From assembly GCA_016946835.1 (NCBI GenBank), contig JACVTC010000061.1, positions 967,501 through 1,031,500 on the forward strand: 64,000 bases of DNA, given 5' to 3'. Shown one piece after another: positions 12,037-23,100 of this stretch. The first letter of the stretch is position 1. Each line of letters begins with the position of its first letter. The notes below the pieces were generated by a model. The model was not told the origin of the DNA and made no database searches. It was given only the letters and a program-made list of their open reading frames with translations. This stretch comes from Neocallimastix lanati (nom. inval.) (Eukaryota; Neocallimastigomycota; Neocallimastigomycetes; Neocallimastigales; Neocallimastigaceae). The translations under genes and the position numbers were made by a program.

Positions 12037-13080
12037 ATGCAATTTTTTAAAATAATAAAGTTATTTATTATCTTATGTATATTAGTGATAGCTGGGAGAG
12101 TTGTATTTCCCCAAATTGCATTTCGCCAGGTTGTATTTCGACAAGTGGCGTAGTATTAAAATGTTGCATTTCCCCAAGTTGCTTTTCGCCAGGTTGCATT
12201 TCGACAAGTAGAGTATTGATATAAATAAATGAATAAATAAATAAATATTAATTCAAAATATTTTTTTTTAAATTGTTTTTATGCGATATTAATAATATTT
12301 AATTTTATTTATTGATTTATTTATTTATTTAATATTTTTCAATTTGGCGAAATGCAATTTGGCGAAATGCCACATTTTTTTAATACGCCACATGCTTTCA
12401 AAAAAATTGGCGAAATGCAATCTGGCGAAATGCAATTTGGCGAAATGCCCCACACCCGTGATAGCTATCACAACCACAACAATAAATAATTCAATTATTT
12501 GGGCTGATATTTCAGACCTAGATATTATTAGAGTTGAGGATACTTATTATATGGTACATACTAGAATGCTTTTCTCACCAGGTGCTCCAATTATGAACTT
12601 ATGATATATTAACGGTTGAGGTTTTTCAAAAATTAGCTAATGGTAAAAATGATTACCCTCATGGTCAATGGGTGGCTAGTTTACGTTAAAATAAAGGTAC
12701 TTTCTATATTTACTTTGGCACAACAAGTCCTACATTTTCAATAGTAAAAGTATTACTGGAAAATACAAAAGTATAACCGTATTAAATTCAGTGGTGGCTA
12801 CATACATGAACAGTACTACTCAAGTCAATAATGTTTGATACTCCAGGAGATTGATATGGTTTAGTATTCTAAGATCATGGTTAATGGGAGATTGAACATT
12901 ATATTTGATGTAGTATTCCAAAAATAAGTGAAAAGTGAGTATCTGCTTGTCAAAGGGTTAAGGTCTACCCCTACTATCAGTTATTCATGTAAAGTCTTTG
13001 CCAGGAATGTGGATAATGAATGGGGTGTGGAAAAGGGTCAATGGTATTTCATTGACCTATTTTTATGAAATTAAAACTCT
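12037..13080 (+). pseudogene. GH43 glycosidase (beta-xylosidase/arabinofuranosidase type) pseudogene
   Basis: ATG at 12037 starts a signal peptide, MQFFKIIKLFIILCILVIA. A foldback element then interrupts it at 12094. Skipping that element and one target duplication, the same frame resumes at 12467 with ITTTTINNSIIWADISDLDI, then IRVEDTYYMVHTRMLFSPGAPI. This is the GH43 N-terminal pattern, in which the Asp in the ADxxDPD-type motif is the general base. After a stop at 12602 and frame changes the family pattern continues: YPHGQWVASLR, NKGTFYIYFGTTSPTFS, and near 12850 TPGD-stop-YGLVF-stop-DHG, matching the usual PGDWYGLVFQDHG. The gene was secreted and acted on plant arabinoxylan side chains or xylo-oligosaccharides by family. 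It is now broken by an insertion, several stops and frameshifts. Confidence 0.85.
12094..12457. mobile_element. Foldback/MITE-like element with long terminal inverted repeats and 9-bp target duplication
   Basis: 364 bp. The left arm starts GGGAGAGTTGTATTTCCCC; the right end, read on the minus strand, starts GGGTGTGGGGCATTTCGCC. The arms match over about 120 bp and are built from repeats of a 15-base word, TTGCATTTCGCCAGA and variants. An AT core of about 130 bp separates them. GTGATAGCT occurs immediately before (12085-12093) and immediately after (12458-12466). Long inverted repeats with a 9-bp duplication are the Mutator-like pattern by established knowledge; hAT elements give 8 bp. No transposase is encoded, so it would be non-autonomous. 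Confidence 0.85.
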
Positions 13081-13094
13081 CTCTTAACAATATT

Positions 13095-13137
<43 letters not shown>

Positions 13138-13865
13138 AAAATACATTCATTGAGCATAGAGTTGTTTTTATAGTTTTAAGGTAGTAAATTTAATAGATAA
13201 ATAAAATATAATTATTATTATCATTTTTTTCTTTTTAAATAAAAAAAAGAAGTTTTATGTAAATTATAAATTATAAAGTATATAAAAAGGAAATAAATAA
13301 ATGCAAACGAATAAATTAAAAAATAAAAAAAAAAATAAAAAAAATAAAAAAATAAAAATAAAAAAATCCTAAGATATATATGTTTTAATAATTTGGTATT
13401 TATATATTTTGTTTAATTTCCATTTTCTCCTATTGCATATTTTGAAAAAATATCTATTTTCAATAGATGTTTTTTATAAAAAAAATTCTTTTAATATAAG
13501 CATATTTATTTATAAAAAAAATTAATTTATATAATATTTCAATACTTATTTCTATATTTACTCTATTAACATTTATTATATTTATCCATTTATATGTACT
13601 TAACTTTTTATGTACAAATTTCTACATTGGATTATATTATAAACAGTTTAATAAATATTTCCTTTTTTTTTTTTTTTTCATGGTGATAGTTACAATAATT
13701 AATTATTTTATAATATATTAAAACGATATTATATGTATTTAAGGAATACGATTGAATTAAAAAGTTTAATTATTTTTTTTTTTTTAAAAATTTTGAAATT
13801 TTAAATATAAATTTTAATTATATATATATATATAAAACTATTAAACTATTCTCTATATATATATT
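13081..13865. other. AT-rich spacer
   Basis: Begins with a poly(T) run (13097-13136) after the GH43 relic. The rest is A/T with short TA repeats. No gene seen. Confidence 0.65.
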
Positions 13866-14095
13866 AGGAATTTTTTTCATAAGCATGGAAGGAATAGTAG
13901 GCACTTCTACGGGAAGGAGCATCAAGGAAAAGAGAACCATCACAATTTTCATCGATTTTAGAAAAACATATTTCATCATCTTTTGGAATACATTTGATGA
14001 TAAAATTAGTTTTTCTAAAATCATGTGTATTATTTTTCATAGTATGTTGGAACATCTGGATAGGGAGAAACAAAAATCATTATTTGCTAAGACAC
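13866..14095 (-). pseudogene. Cysteine-containing repeat protein fragment
   Basis: The minus strand encodes FIIKCIPKDDEICFSKIDEN followed by CDGSLFLDAPSRRS, with no credible start and frames lost at both ends. The block matches a segment of the relic at 15976-16450, CIPEEDLEPKCDKLNEACDG then TLFSDAP. The two are therefore pieces of one family with a repeated C-I-P-x(2)-D ... C-D-G-[ST]-L-F-x-D-A-P motif. I do not recognise the family. GC is raised over the spacer. A secreted, disulphide-bonded repeat protein is a guess from the cysteines only. Confidence 0.5.
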
Positions 14096-14597
14096 TCTGA
14101 ATAATTGATAAAAATGCATTATCATTTGTAAAAAAAAAAAAAAAAAAAAAATTTATTTATTATTATTGATATGTTAATAATTCCATAACCTATATATTAT
14201 ATATATGTGTATTAAGATGGTCTATGATATAGGTTAATTTAATATAAGTAGGTATGATATGTAAGTTAGTTGTTATTTATAACAATATTTAAAATAATAA
14301 TTTAAAAAAGTAATTTTAAAATTTCAAATATTTTATACCATTTTTTTAAATATTTACAATTTATTTTAAATTATATTATTTTATTATTTAAATAATAATA
14401 TGTATAAATTAATTATAAATTATTTTTATTTTATTTTATTTTATAAATGATAATGATGATATGTATAAATTAATTATAAATTATTAACATTTTATTTTAT
14501 TTGTAATATGTAATTCCTTCTTAATAATTACCAAGAGTTAAAATGACCATAACCTTTTAATTCATTTTTTATTTCTCTAATAATTCTCTATAAATAG

Positions 14598-14645
<48 letters not shown>

Positions 14646-14790
14646 GATTTTTTTAATGATTTTTTTTTAATACTCTATTTTTAATTGTATTATTTAATAT
14701 TGAGGGCATAAACTCACTCAATGAATCAATCCTCGTCAAGCCATTATTATCCACTTTATTTTGTAAAATAATGGATAAGGTGATGATTTT
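14096..14790. other. AT-rich spacer
   Basis: Poly(A) at 14129-14149 and poly(T) at 14611-14639. A small less AT-rich patch at about 14700-14770 contains GAGGGCATAAACTCACTC; no gene or RNA could be assigned to it. Confidence 0.6.
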
Positions 14791-14792
14791 AT

Positions 14793-14837
<45 letters not shown>

Positions 14838-15040
14838 ATAATAATAATAAAAATCATTTTATTAAATAAAATTTTGGATTATGATATGTATTTTATAAAT
14901 ATAGTTTTTTAAAATATATATATAAAAGACAAATAAAAATAAAAAGATAAATATTTATTTTATAAAATAAAATAAAAAAAAATTGTTATAACTAAAAAAT
15001 TTCTGCCTTTAGTATACATTATTAAATATCTGTATTGTAT
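14791..15040. repeat. Direct duplication, copy 1 (about 250 bp)
   Basis: Starts ATG plus a long T run and ends AATATCTGTATTGTAT. It matches 15132-15377 almost base for base, including TTTTGGATTATGATATGTAT and CCTTTAGTATACATTATTAA. The copies differ mainly in homopolymer and dinucleotide lengths. They are 91 bp apart, in the same orientation. Confidence 0.85.
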
Positions 15041-15131
15041 ATATATATATATATTTTTTTTTTTTTAAATTATAAATATAATTTAAATAATTAATTAATT
15101 AATCATTGAATATGTTTTTGTTCAATGTTTT

Positions 15132-15133
15132 AT

Positions 15134-15174
<41 letters not shown>

Positions 15175-15377
15175 ATAATAATAATAAAAATCATTTTATT
15201 AAATAAAATTTTGGATTATGATATGTATTTTATAAATATAGTTGTTTTTTAAAATATATATATATAAAAGACATATAAAAAAAAAAGATAAATATTTATT
15301 TTATAAAATAAAAAAAAATTGTTATAACTAAAAAATTTACTGCCTTTAGTATACATTATTAAATATCTGTATTGTAT
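15132..15377. repeat. Direct duplication, copy 2 (about 246 bp)
   Basis: Second copy of the 14791-15040 unit. A short poly(A)-tailed insertion directly follows its last 13 bases, so the insertion came after the duplication: copy 1 lacks it and runs into a TA repeat. Confidence 0.85.
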
Positions 15378-15559
15378 TTTTTTTTTTTTTTTTTAGACAG
15401 GGAAGAGAATACACTTCCATAACTTTATTAATTTTATTATAAAAAAATACATGTATGTGAAAAGTACATTTGAAATTAAAAATAAAAATAAAAGTTAAAA
15501 AATAAAAAATAAAAAAGCTCAAAAATACTATGTTTTTCGGCAAGTTGTACTATGCGGGA
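15378..15559 (-). mobile_element. Short poly(A)-tailed retro-insertion with 13-bp target duplication
   Basis: ATCTGTATTGTAT at 15365-15377 is repeated exactly at 15560-15572. Between them lie 182 bp which, read on the minus strand, start TCCCGCATAGTACAACTTGC and end in a run of about 17 A. A 3' poly(A) tail plus a target duplication of this length is the signature of LINE-type target-primed reverse transcription. No coding frame is credible, so a SINE or a truncated processed transcript are the options. The interior has more GC at its 5' end. Confidence 0.7.
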
Positions 15560-15572
15560 ATCTGTATTGTAT

Positions 15573-15933
15573 AATACATTATATTTACTTTTATTTATTA
15601 TTTTATTACTATTATTGTAATATATTTTATTATTATTATTATTAATAACTACTCATTTATATTTATTATAATTATTATTATTATATTATTATTTTTATTA
15701 TTATAAATAACTACTCTATGATGTATTTATTATTATTATTATTATTATATTATTATTATTATTATTATTATTTTTATTATTTTAATAAATAATTTAAAAG
15801 CAATAGAAAAAAAAAATTATATATTGTATTATTAATAAAATAAATCTTTTTTTTTAAAAAAAACTATTATTAAATATAATATTATTTTTATACTTTTAAT
15901 TAATAAAAAAAATTTTTTAATTAATTGTTTATT

Positions 15934-15972
<39 letters not shown>

Positions 15973-15975
15973 TTT
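15573..15975. other. Triplet-repeat spacer
   Basis: ATT/TTA microsatellite blocks (15629-15645, 15731-15780), poly(T), then a TA run at 15939-15962. No gene. Confidence 0.7.
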
Positions 15976-16450
15976 TTCCAGAAACATAATAGTATTGAGT
16001 AAGATCATATTTATAACAATAGGTGCCTTCTTCACAACATTTTGGAGCATTGGGGAATTGGGTATTACTATATGGTATCATTCGTTTTAGCACAATACGT
16101 TTCATGGAGGTATTTTTTTTTCTTCTATAATATATTAGTGATAAATCGAAAGTCCTTAATAACAATAAATTTTCTTTTGGAGCGTCTGAAAAAAGGGTTC
16201 CATCACAGGCTTCATTAAGTTTATCACATTTTGGTTCTAAATCTTCTTCAGGAATACAAACAAATGTACAAGGTACGATTTCCTTTGTAACAAACAGAAT
16301 CTTCTCCACAACACTTATCTTATCAACTTCGAGGAATTTAGAACCTCCGTTGGGTTCATATATTCTGGTACAATACATTGAGCGTGGGTATGTTTCTTCA
16401 AATAAATGATTGGTCACCTTTACTACAGCATGGTCAGTTTTTTGGGACAT
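15976..16450 (-). pseudogene. Cysteine-rich repeat protein pseudogene
   Basis: One minus-strand frame reads from an ATG at 16450 (MSQKTDHAVVKVTNHLFEE) to KCCEEGTYCYKYDLTQYYYV. A second frame over about 16320-16260 reads DKCCGEDSVCYKGNRTLYIC. That is clearly the same motif as the C-terminal KCCEEGTYCYKYDLTQYYYV, so a frameshift has occurred inside. The inferred repeat is K-C-C-x-E-x(2)-x-C-Y-K ... C-I-P ... C-D-G-T-L-F-x-D-A-P. The first Met is not a convincing gene start and no signal peptide is seen. Related to the fragment at 13866-14095, 1.9 kb away on the same strand, probably by tandem duplication. Family not recognised. Confidence 0.6.
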
Positions 16451-16755
16451 TTTTCTGTTACTCTACTAAATTCTGATATTTAATAGTGATATTAATAACA
16501 AATGAAACGTTCTTGTTCTTTTAATTATCATTTATTTCATAGTTCCACTTTTTTCTAAATAATAACACTAATTATAAATTAATACTATTTAATAAATAAA
16601 AAATTGAATTAAAGAAAATTGCAAATAATTAAAATATAAAATTTTCGTAATGTTTTTTTTTATGCTATTTATTTTATATATATATATTATTAAATTAATT
16701 TCAAATATAATTTTTTACATGAAAATTAAAAATTTTATAAATAATTACAAAAATA

Positions 16756-16786
<31 letters not shown>

Positions 16787-17160
16787 TTTTTATTTATTTA
16801 TTTATTATTATTTTTTTTTTTTTAAAAAAAATATATATATATTATTATTACTATTATTATTATTAAAATTATCTTATTTATTAATAAAAAATTTTTTATA
16901 CTAAATAGTATTAAAATATTAAAAAATATAAGAGTTTTTAATCTTTATATTAAAATAAATTTCTTCTTTCTTTTCCTTGTAATTTATTTATTATTAATAT
17001 TTATATGATTTTTTTTTATATTAAAAAAAAAAAATTTAACAAATTAAAAAAATAAAATAAAAATTCAGAGAAGAAAATTTATTTTACAATCGATTTTTAT
17101 TTTATATTAAGAATTTATATATTTATATTATTATTATATTTTTTTTTTTTTTCAATTTAT
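16451..17160. other. AT-rich spacer
   Basis: Lies downstream of the SH3 membrane-protein gene, with T runs at 16759-16783 and 16810-16824. The open frames across it are homopolymer artefacts. No gene seen. Confidence 0.65.
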
Positions 17161-20100
17161 TTAGAGTATGGAAAGAATTTTGTGAGCTGGGATTTTACCA
17201 GAAGCCCCAGTTGTACCATTGCTAGCCATGTAATAACCACCATCTAAGTTTTCAACAATACGAATTACATCTCTCTTCTTTATGACTAATTCTCCTGGTT
17301 TATCAGTTTCTAAATCATTTTGAGCTACAAATTCAATATCTAATTTTGGTGGCTTACTTGTAATTGGACCAGTTGGTAATAAACTATAGACACTTTCACG
17401 AAGAGCAGGTTGTTTAGATTGTAAAACTTCTATAAAGCTACTAGTGTTAGCAATTCCACCGAATGGTTCTAAAGTAGATAATGGTAAAATTCTAGATGGT
17501 TCACTTTCGGAAACATCACGACTTTCGCTATATTGGGTACTAGTATAGTCAGTAGTGTAGGTTTGTCTTCTACTGTCGGTTGTATATGAAGTATATTCAG
17601 AAGTATATTCGGAATATTGAGTATTTCTACGGCCGCATTCACACTCAGAACCAGAGCATGAACATGAAGAGTAACTATCTCCAGTATAATCGGTATAACG
17701 TGAATCACGATTAGTATAACTAGATCCCTCAGTGTAATCTGTATATCTACGACTATCACGATCTGTAGTGTAGCTAGTACCTTCAGTATAATCGGTGTAT
17801 TGAGTATCTCTACGGCTGTCCTCAGTAGTATAATCAGTATATTGAGTGTCCCTACGACTGTCTTCAGTAGTATAATCAGTATATTGAGTATCTCTACGGC
17901 TATCAACAGTATAATCGGTGTATTGAGTATCTCTACGGCTATCAACAGTGTAATCAGTGTATTGAGTATCTCTACGGCTATCAACAGTGTAATCAGTGTA
18001 TTGTGTGTCTCTACGGCTATCAACAGTGTAATCAGTGTATTGTGTGTCTCTACGGCTATCAACAGTGTAATCAGTGTATTGAGTGTCTCTACGACTGTCA
18101 GTAGTGTAATCAGTGTATTGAGTATCTCTACGACTGTCAGTAGTATAATCAGTGTATTGAGTATCTCTACGACTATCATCATATCCAGTAGTTTCTGTAT
18201 AATCTGTCATTCTACGACTATCATAATAGTCAGTTTCAGTGTAATTAGTCATTCTACGACTATCGTCATAATTAGTTTCGGTGTAGGCAACAGAATCTTT
18301 CTTACTATCATTGTCAACAAAGACAGAGTATCCACGAGTGGTATCTCCCATATTTGAGTTATTTGCAAAGTTAAATGAAGTGAATGGCTTGGAGTTATTT
18401 AAATCTAATGAAAGTAACTTTAAGGATGATTCATCGGTAGTTGTTGTAGTATATCTTGATGATTCATTGCAAGTGCAAGAGCAAGTTCCTGAACCATTGC
18501 ATGAACATGAGCAATTGTTACAAGAAGAACATGAAGATGTACTACATGAAGTACAAGTACTTGATGTGCTGTTGGATTTTTCAGTAGTAGTATTTGGCTT
18601 TTCAACAATAATATTAGAGTTATCGATGGTAAGATCACCACATTCATTAATAGCTAAAGCAACTGATGCAGTTGTAACAAAAGCAGAAACTGCGTTAGAG
18701 TTTATGGTTTCACTTAAAACCTTTTCTGGATTAATAACAATTTCTTCAACAACATGTTTAGTGATTGGTAAATCTTCTTGATTATCATTTGGTGGTAATT
18801 CTCTTGGTGAATTACTTGGTGAATTTCTTGGTAAATCTCTTGGTAAACTTGGAACTGGAATATTTTCAGTGGTTTCGAAAACATCAGAATTTTTATCCAT
18901 GTTGACACACGAACCATCACTTAAGGAAATTGGATAACTAACTTGAGATTGATTATCATTCTGTAAACATCTTAATTGATAATCACGTTCATAGTCATTA
19001 TTTGAATTAGTTAAATTATCGTACAATCCACCTACTGGGTCGTATGGTTTTGGACTAACATAATTTAATGAACTGTATGAAATATCACTGTCACCTTTTT
19101 TCATATATGATTTTTTCCTCATTAAGACAAATCCACTAATAACAACTAAAGCAACTACACTTGTACTATTGTTTTATAAATTGAAAAAAAAAAAAAAAGC
19201 ATACATATATTTAAAAAAAATAACAATAAATATATATTAATTTATATTTGTATTAAGAACTAATCTCTTTTTCTATTTAATTTCTTTTTACATACCCAGA
19301 CAAAGCAATAATAACAGCATTATTTGTTCCACCTTCTTCTTCAGCTGTAGTATCGGTTGCACTTTCAGCTGTTAAAATATTTGATTTATTATTACCAATT
19401 TTTCCATTATTATTGCCATTGTTATTGTCACCATTATTATTATTGGCAACATTATTTCCATTAATATTATTTGTTTCATTTCCATTAGCATTTCCATTAT
19501 TATTGTTAACATTATTATTTAAGTTTGTATTTATATTGCTATTGTTTGCATTTAAATTATTACCGTTATTATCAGTATTAATTTTTCCACTAATGGTACT
19601 ACCAATATCTTCTTTATTTGAGAATCTAACAGTCTTTCCACATCCATCAGTTTTTGGTAAATTAATATTTGAACCAGGAGTTACAGTAAATTTATCTGTC
19701 TTAATTATAGCTTCTGCTAAAGGTAATTCAACAACAATAAAATATTTTTTTGATGTATTACTACCAACATCAGGAATATATAACTTTTTATGTCATAAAT
19801 ATAACATAATAATTATATTAAATATAAATTAATAATTATTTTTATTATAGAATATTTTATATATTTTAAATTATATAAATTATTTTTTATATTTATATAT
19901 ATATATAAATTTTTATTAATTATTACTTCCAAAGTTGTTGCATCTCTGAAATATGCTACTGGTGAATAATCAGTTACTTCATTATTTTCAGTATATAAAT
20001 ATGATTTTCCTAAAGCAGCGCAATTTGAAATAATAAACTTTTCATTTGAAATTGGAATACCGATTTTATCCCCTGCTGCAATTGTTGCTGGAACATTATT

Positions 20101-20175
20101 GTATGGTAATACTAAAAGACCATTACTAATGTTAATAAAAAATAAAACTAATAATGATATAATCAAAGTTTTCAT
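17161..20175 (-). CDS. Single-pass membrane protein with 13-residue Tyr/Asp repeats and C-terminal SH3 domain
   Basis: Three exons: 19927-20175, 19783-19296 and 19165-17161. They total 2742 nt, giving 913 residues, with GT-AG borders. Signal peptide at about 1-19 (MKTLIISLLVLFFINISNG). An ectodomain with an Asn/Gly-rich stalk (about 150-225) follows. One transmembrane helix at about 238-261 spans the second splice junction (AVIIALSG / TSVVALVVISGFVLM) and is followed by RKK. The cytoplasmic part has a Pro/Ser segment, a Cys/Ser cluster (about 441-481) and ten copies of DSRRDTQYTDYT plus spacer (about 572-705). A short Cys motif SCSCSGSECECG comes next, then an SH3-like domain (about 850-913: GELVIKKRDVIRIVENLDGG, KIPAHKI). 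The layout resembles fungal membrane SH3 adaptors, though I cannot name an orthologue. A sensor or scaffold at the cell surface is inferred. Confidence 0.85.
17790..18182 (-). repeat. Coding minisatellite, 39-bp unit, about ten copies
   Basis: Each unit encodes DSRRDTQYTDYT plus V or T/TE. The central units are nearly identical in DNA, while the outer ones diverge (DSRRMTNYTE, DSRRYTDYTE). The array keeps the reading frame, as expected if length changes are selected to be multiples of three. Confidence 0.9.
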
Positions 20176-23100
20176 TTTTATAACAAAATTATATTACTAT
20201 ATAATTTAATTTTGAAAAATAATAAATAATTGCTCTATTATTATTTTTTTTTTTTAACTTTTGTTTATATATATAAAAATTACTTTCTTTTTTATTAAAA
20301 ATAATGAAAAAAAAAAGTTTATTGCATTTATTTATTTATTTCAATAAAGAAATATATAAATAATACTGAATATTTATTTGATATTTTCAAATATAGTGAA
20401 CGTTGTTAGTTATAAAATATGTACAATTGCTGAAGTTCTTTACTATATATGAAAAAATCAATATTGATTCTTTAACTATTTTCTCTTTCAATGATTTTCA
20501 AATAAATATAAAAAAAAATAATAATTAAAATAATATTAGGAATTAAGAATATTTTTTTAATAGAAATAAAATTAATAAATTTTAAATTTATTATATTTTA
20601 TAAATATTATAATCAATTTTTAAAATAGATTAACTTCTATATTTTTAATATTAAATTATTTACAATAAAAAATAAAAAAAAAAAAAAAATAAGAAAAACA
20701 AACGAAAAAAAATATAAAATAAAAGATAAAAAAAAAAAAAAAGTTTTAATTAATTATTAATAACTTATATTAAAACATAATGTTTTTTATTAATAAAATA
20801 ATATTATTTATAAATATTAAATTTATATATCAACTTATTGTTTTGCTTTTAATATATTAGAATATTATTTTATTATAAATACTTTTTTTTTTATACTATT
20901 AATAATAAATTGTTCTATAAACAAATATATATTGTTATTTATATATATTTTCAAAAGATTAATATATAATTAAATTAAATTAATAATCTATTAATAAAAA
21001 ATATATAAATTTAATATGAACCTTAAAAATTCAATGATTCAATGGTTACACCTGAAATTACATTTAATTATTAAATTTTTTTTCTTTTTTTTTTTTTATA
21101 TTTCATAAATTATTCTAATATAATCGATATATATTATTAATATATAATAAAGAATTTAATACTATATTATTCAATTTATATAATAAACCGTTTTTTTTTT
21201 TTTATTTTAAAGTTTTTTAAATATTATTAATCAAAATAAATATTTATATGTTACACAATATAATTAATTTTTTTAATAAATAAACTTTCCAAATAAATAA
21301 ATAATACAAATAATTTTTAATCAATAATAAATATTCTATTTAATTTATTTGGTGTCAATTTTAATTTTTAATGAAGTAATCCTTATTTTATTATTTTTTA
21401 TAAAAAAAAAAGAAAAAAAAAATTAGACTAATAATAATTATAAAATTTAAATAATAATAATAATAATCAATAATTATAATAATAATAGATAATTATAATA
21501 ATAATTTATCATAAAATTACAATAATAATAGTAATAATAATAATATTGGCAAAAAAAAAGTATAATATTAATATATAATTTTATTAAACAATAATTTTTT
21601 GTATATTTCTTTATCATTTCAATTAATATTTAATATTATAATTTTATTATAAAATATTTATATATAAGAATTTAAAAAAAAAATAATAATAAAGAGCCTA
21701 AGATTTCTTTAAAAAAAATGAACCTTTTATTAAAAAAAATAGTATAACTAAAAATTATTTAAAATATTTTTGAATTAATATTATTAATGAAAATATTATT
21801 TTTATAAATAATATTATATAATATATAATATTTACTAGGTTAATAAAAATTTCAATTAATTCCTTTTTTTTACTTTGATGTTGCATTATTTAATATAATT
21901 TTAAAATTTTTTGAAAATTATTTTAAAATTATAATTTTTTATTTTTTTTACTGATAAAACAACTTTGAATTCATAACCCTAATAATTTTCTTTTTTTTTT
22001 TTGAACTATCATAAAAAATTATATTTTTTATTTTTTATTATTTTTTATTCTTTATTCTTTTTTATTTTTTATTTTTTATTATTTTTTATTCTTTATTCTT
22101 TATATTTAAATATAATTTTAACATAACAATAAAAGCAAAATAAAGTGAGAAAAAAGATTATTTTATTTTTTTGTTCAAAACTTTATCAATTATTAATTAA
22201 AATATAAAAGAATAATATAATACTTTGTCTAATTTATTCTTTTATACTTTTAATATTCTATTCTTTATTATAATTTATTCTTTTATACTTTTAATATTCT
22301 ATTCTTTATTATAATATTAACATTAATTAATATACAAAGATATATATTTATATTTACATAAGGATATAATAAAAATAATTCATTGGATAATATCTTAATT
22401 ATTTAATGAATATCATAATAATGAAAATATTTTAATTATTTTATAAAGATCACAATAATGATAAAAATTATAATTATTATAATCATAATTTTATTGCTAA
22501 TAATTCTTATTATAATCATTAAAATATCATTTATTATTTTTTTTTTAAAGAATTGTTTCAGTTTAATCATTAATGAATAGATAAATTTTTTTTTAATCTG
22601 TTTGTTCAGGAAAATTATTAGTATATTAAAGTTTATAATAATTAAAAAAATTTTTCAGAATATAAATATATTATCTATAACAATATGTTATATGTTTAAT
22701 AATTAATATTGATTACTTAATTATTTTAAAAAAAATATAATAAAAGTAAAGAATAAAAATTATTGATAAACGATTATTTCAAAAGAGAGTATTATAATAA
22801 AAGTATAGAATAAAAAGTATTAGTAAGCGATTATTTCAAAAGAGAGTATTAAAGTAATTAAATAGTGATTAATAAATAATAATTATAATATAATAAATAA
22901 AAATTATATTTATTTATAAAATTATTTGTTATTTATTTTAAAAAAATACAAATATAGTATTAATTATTTTCCATAAACAAAAAGAAATAAAACAAATTAT
23001 TTAAAATTTTAAAAGTTTATTTATTAATAATTTAAATAATTTTATTATTTGTCATACAATTTATTAAAATTTTTCAAATTTTCATTTTTTTAATAATTTT

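Noticed and set aside
17469-18781. Several long frames on both strands over the SH3 membrane-protein gene
   Set aside because: The 39-bp repeat keeps all frames open. Only the frame with signal peptide, transmembrane helix and SH3 domain makes sense, and its exons close to whole codons.
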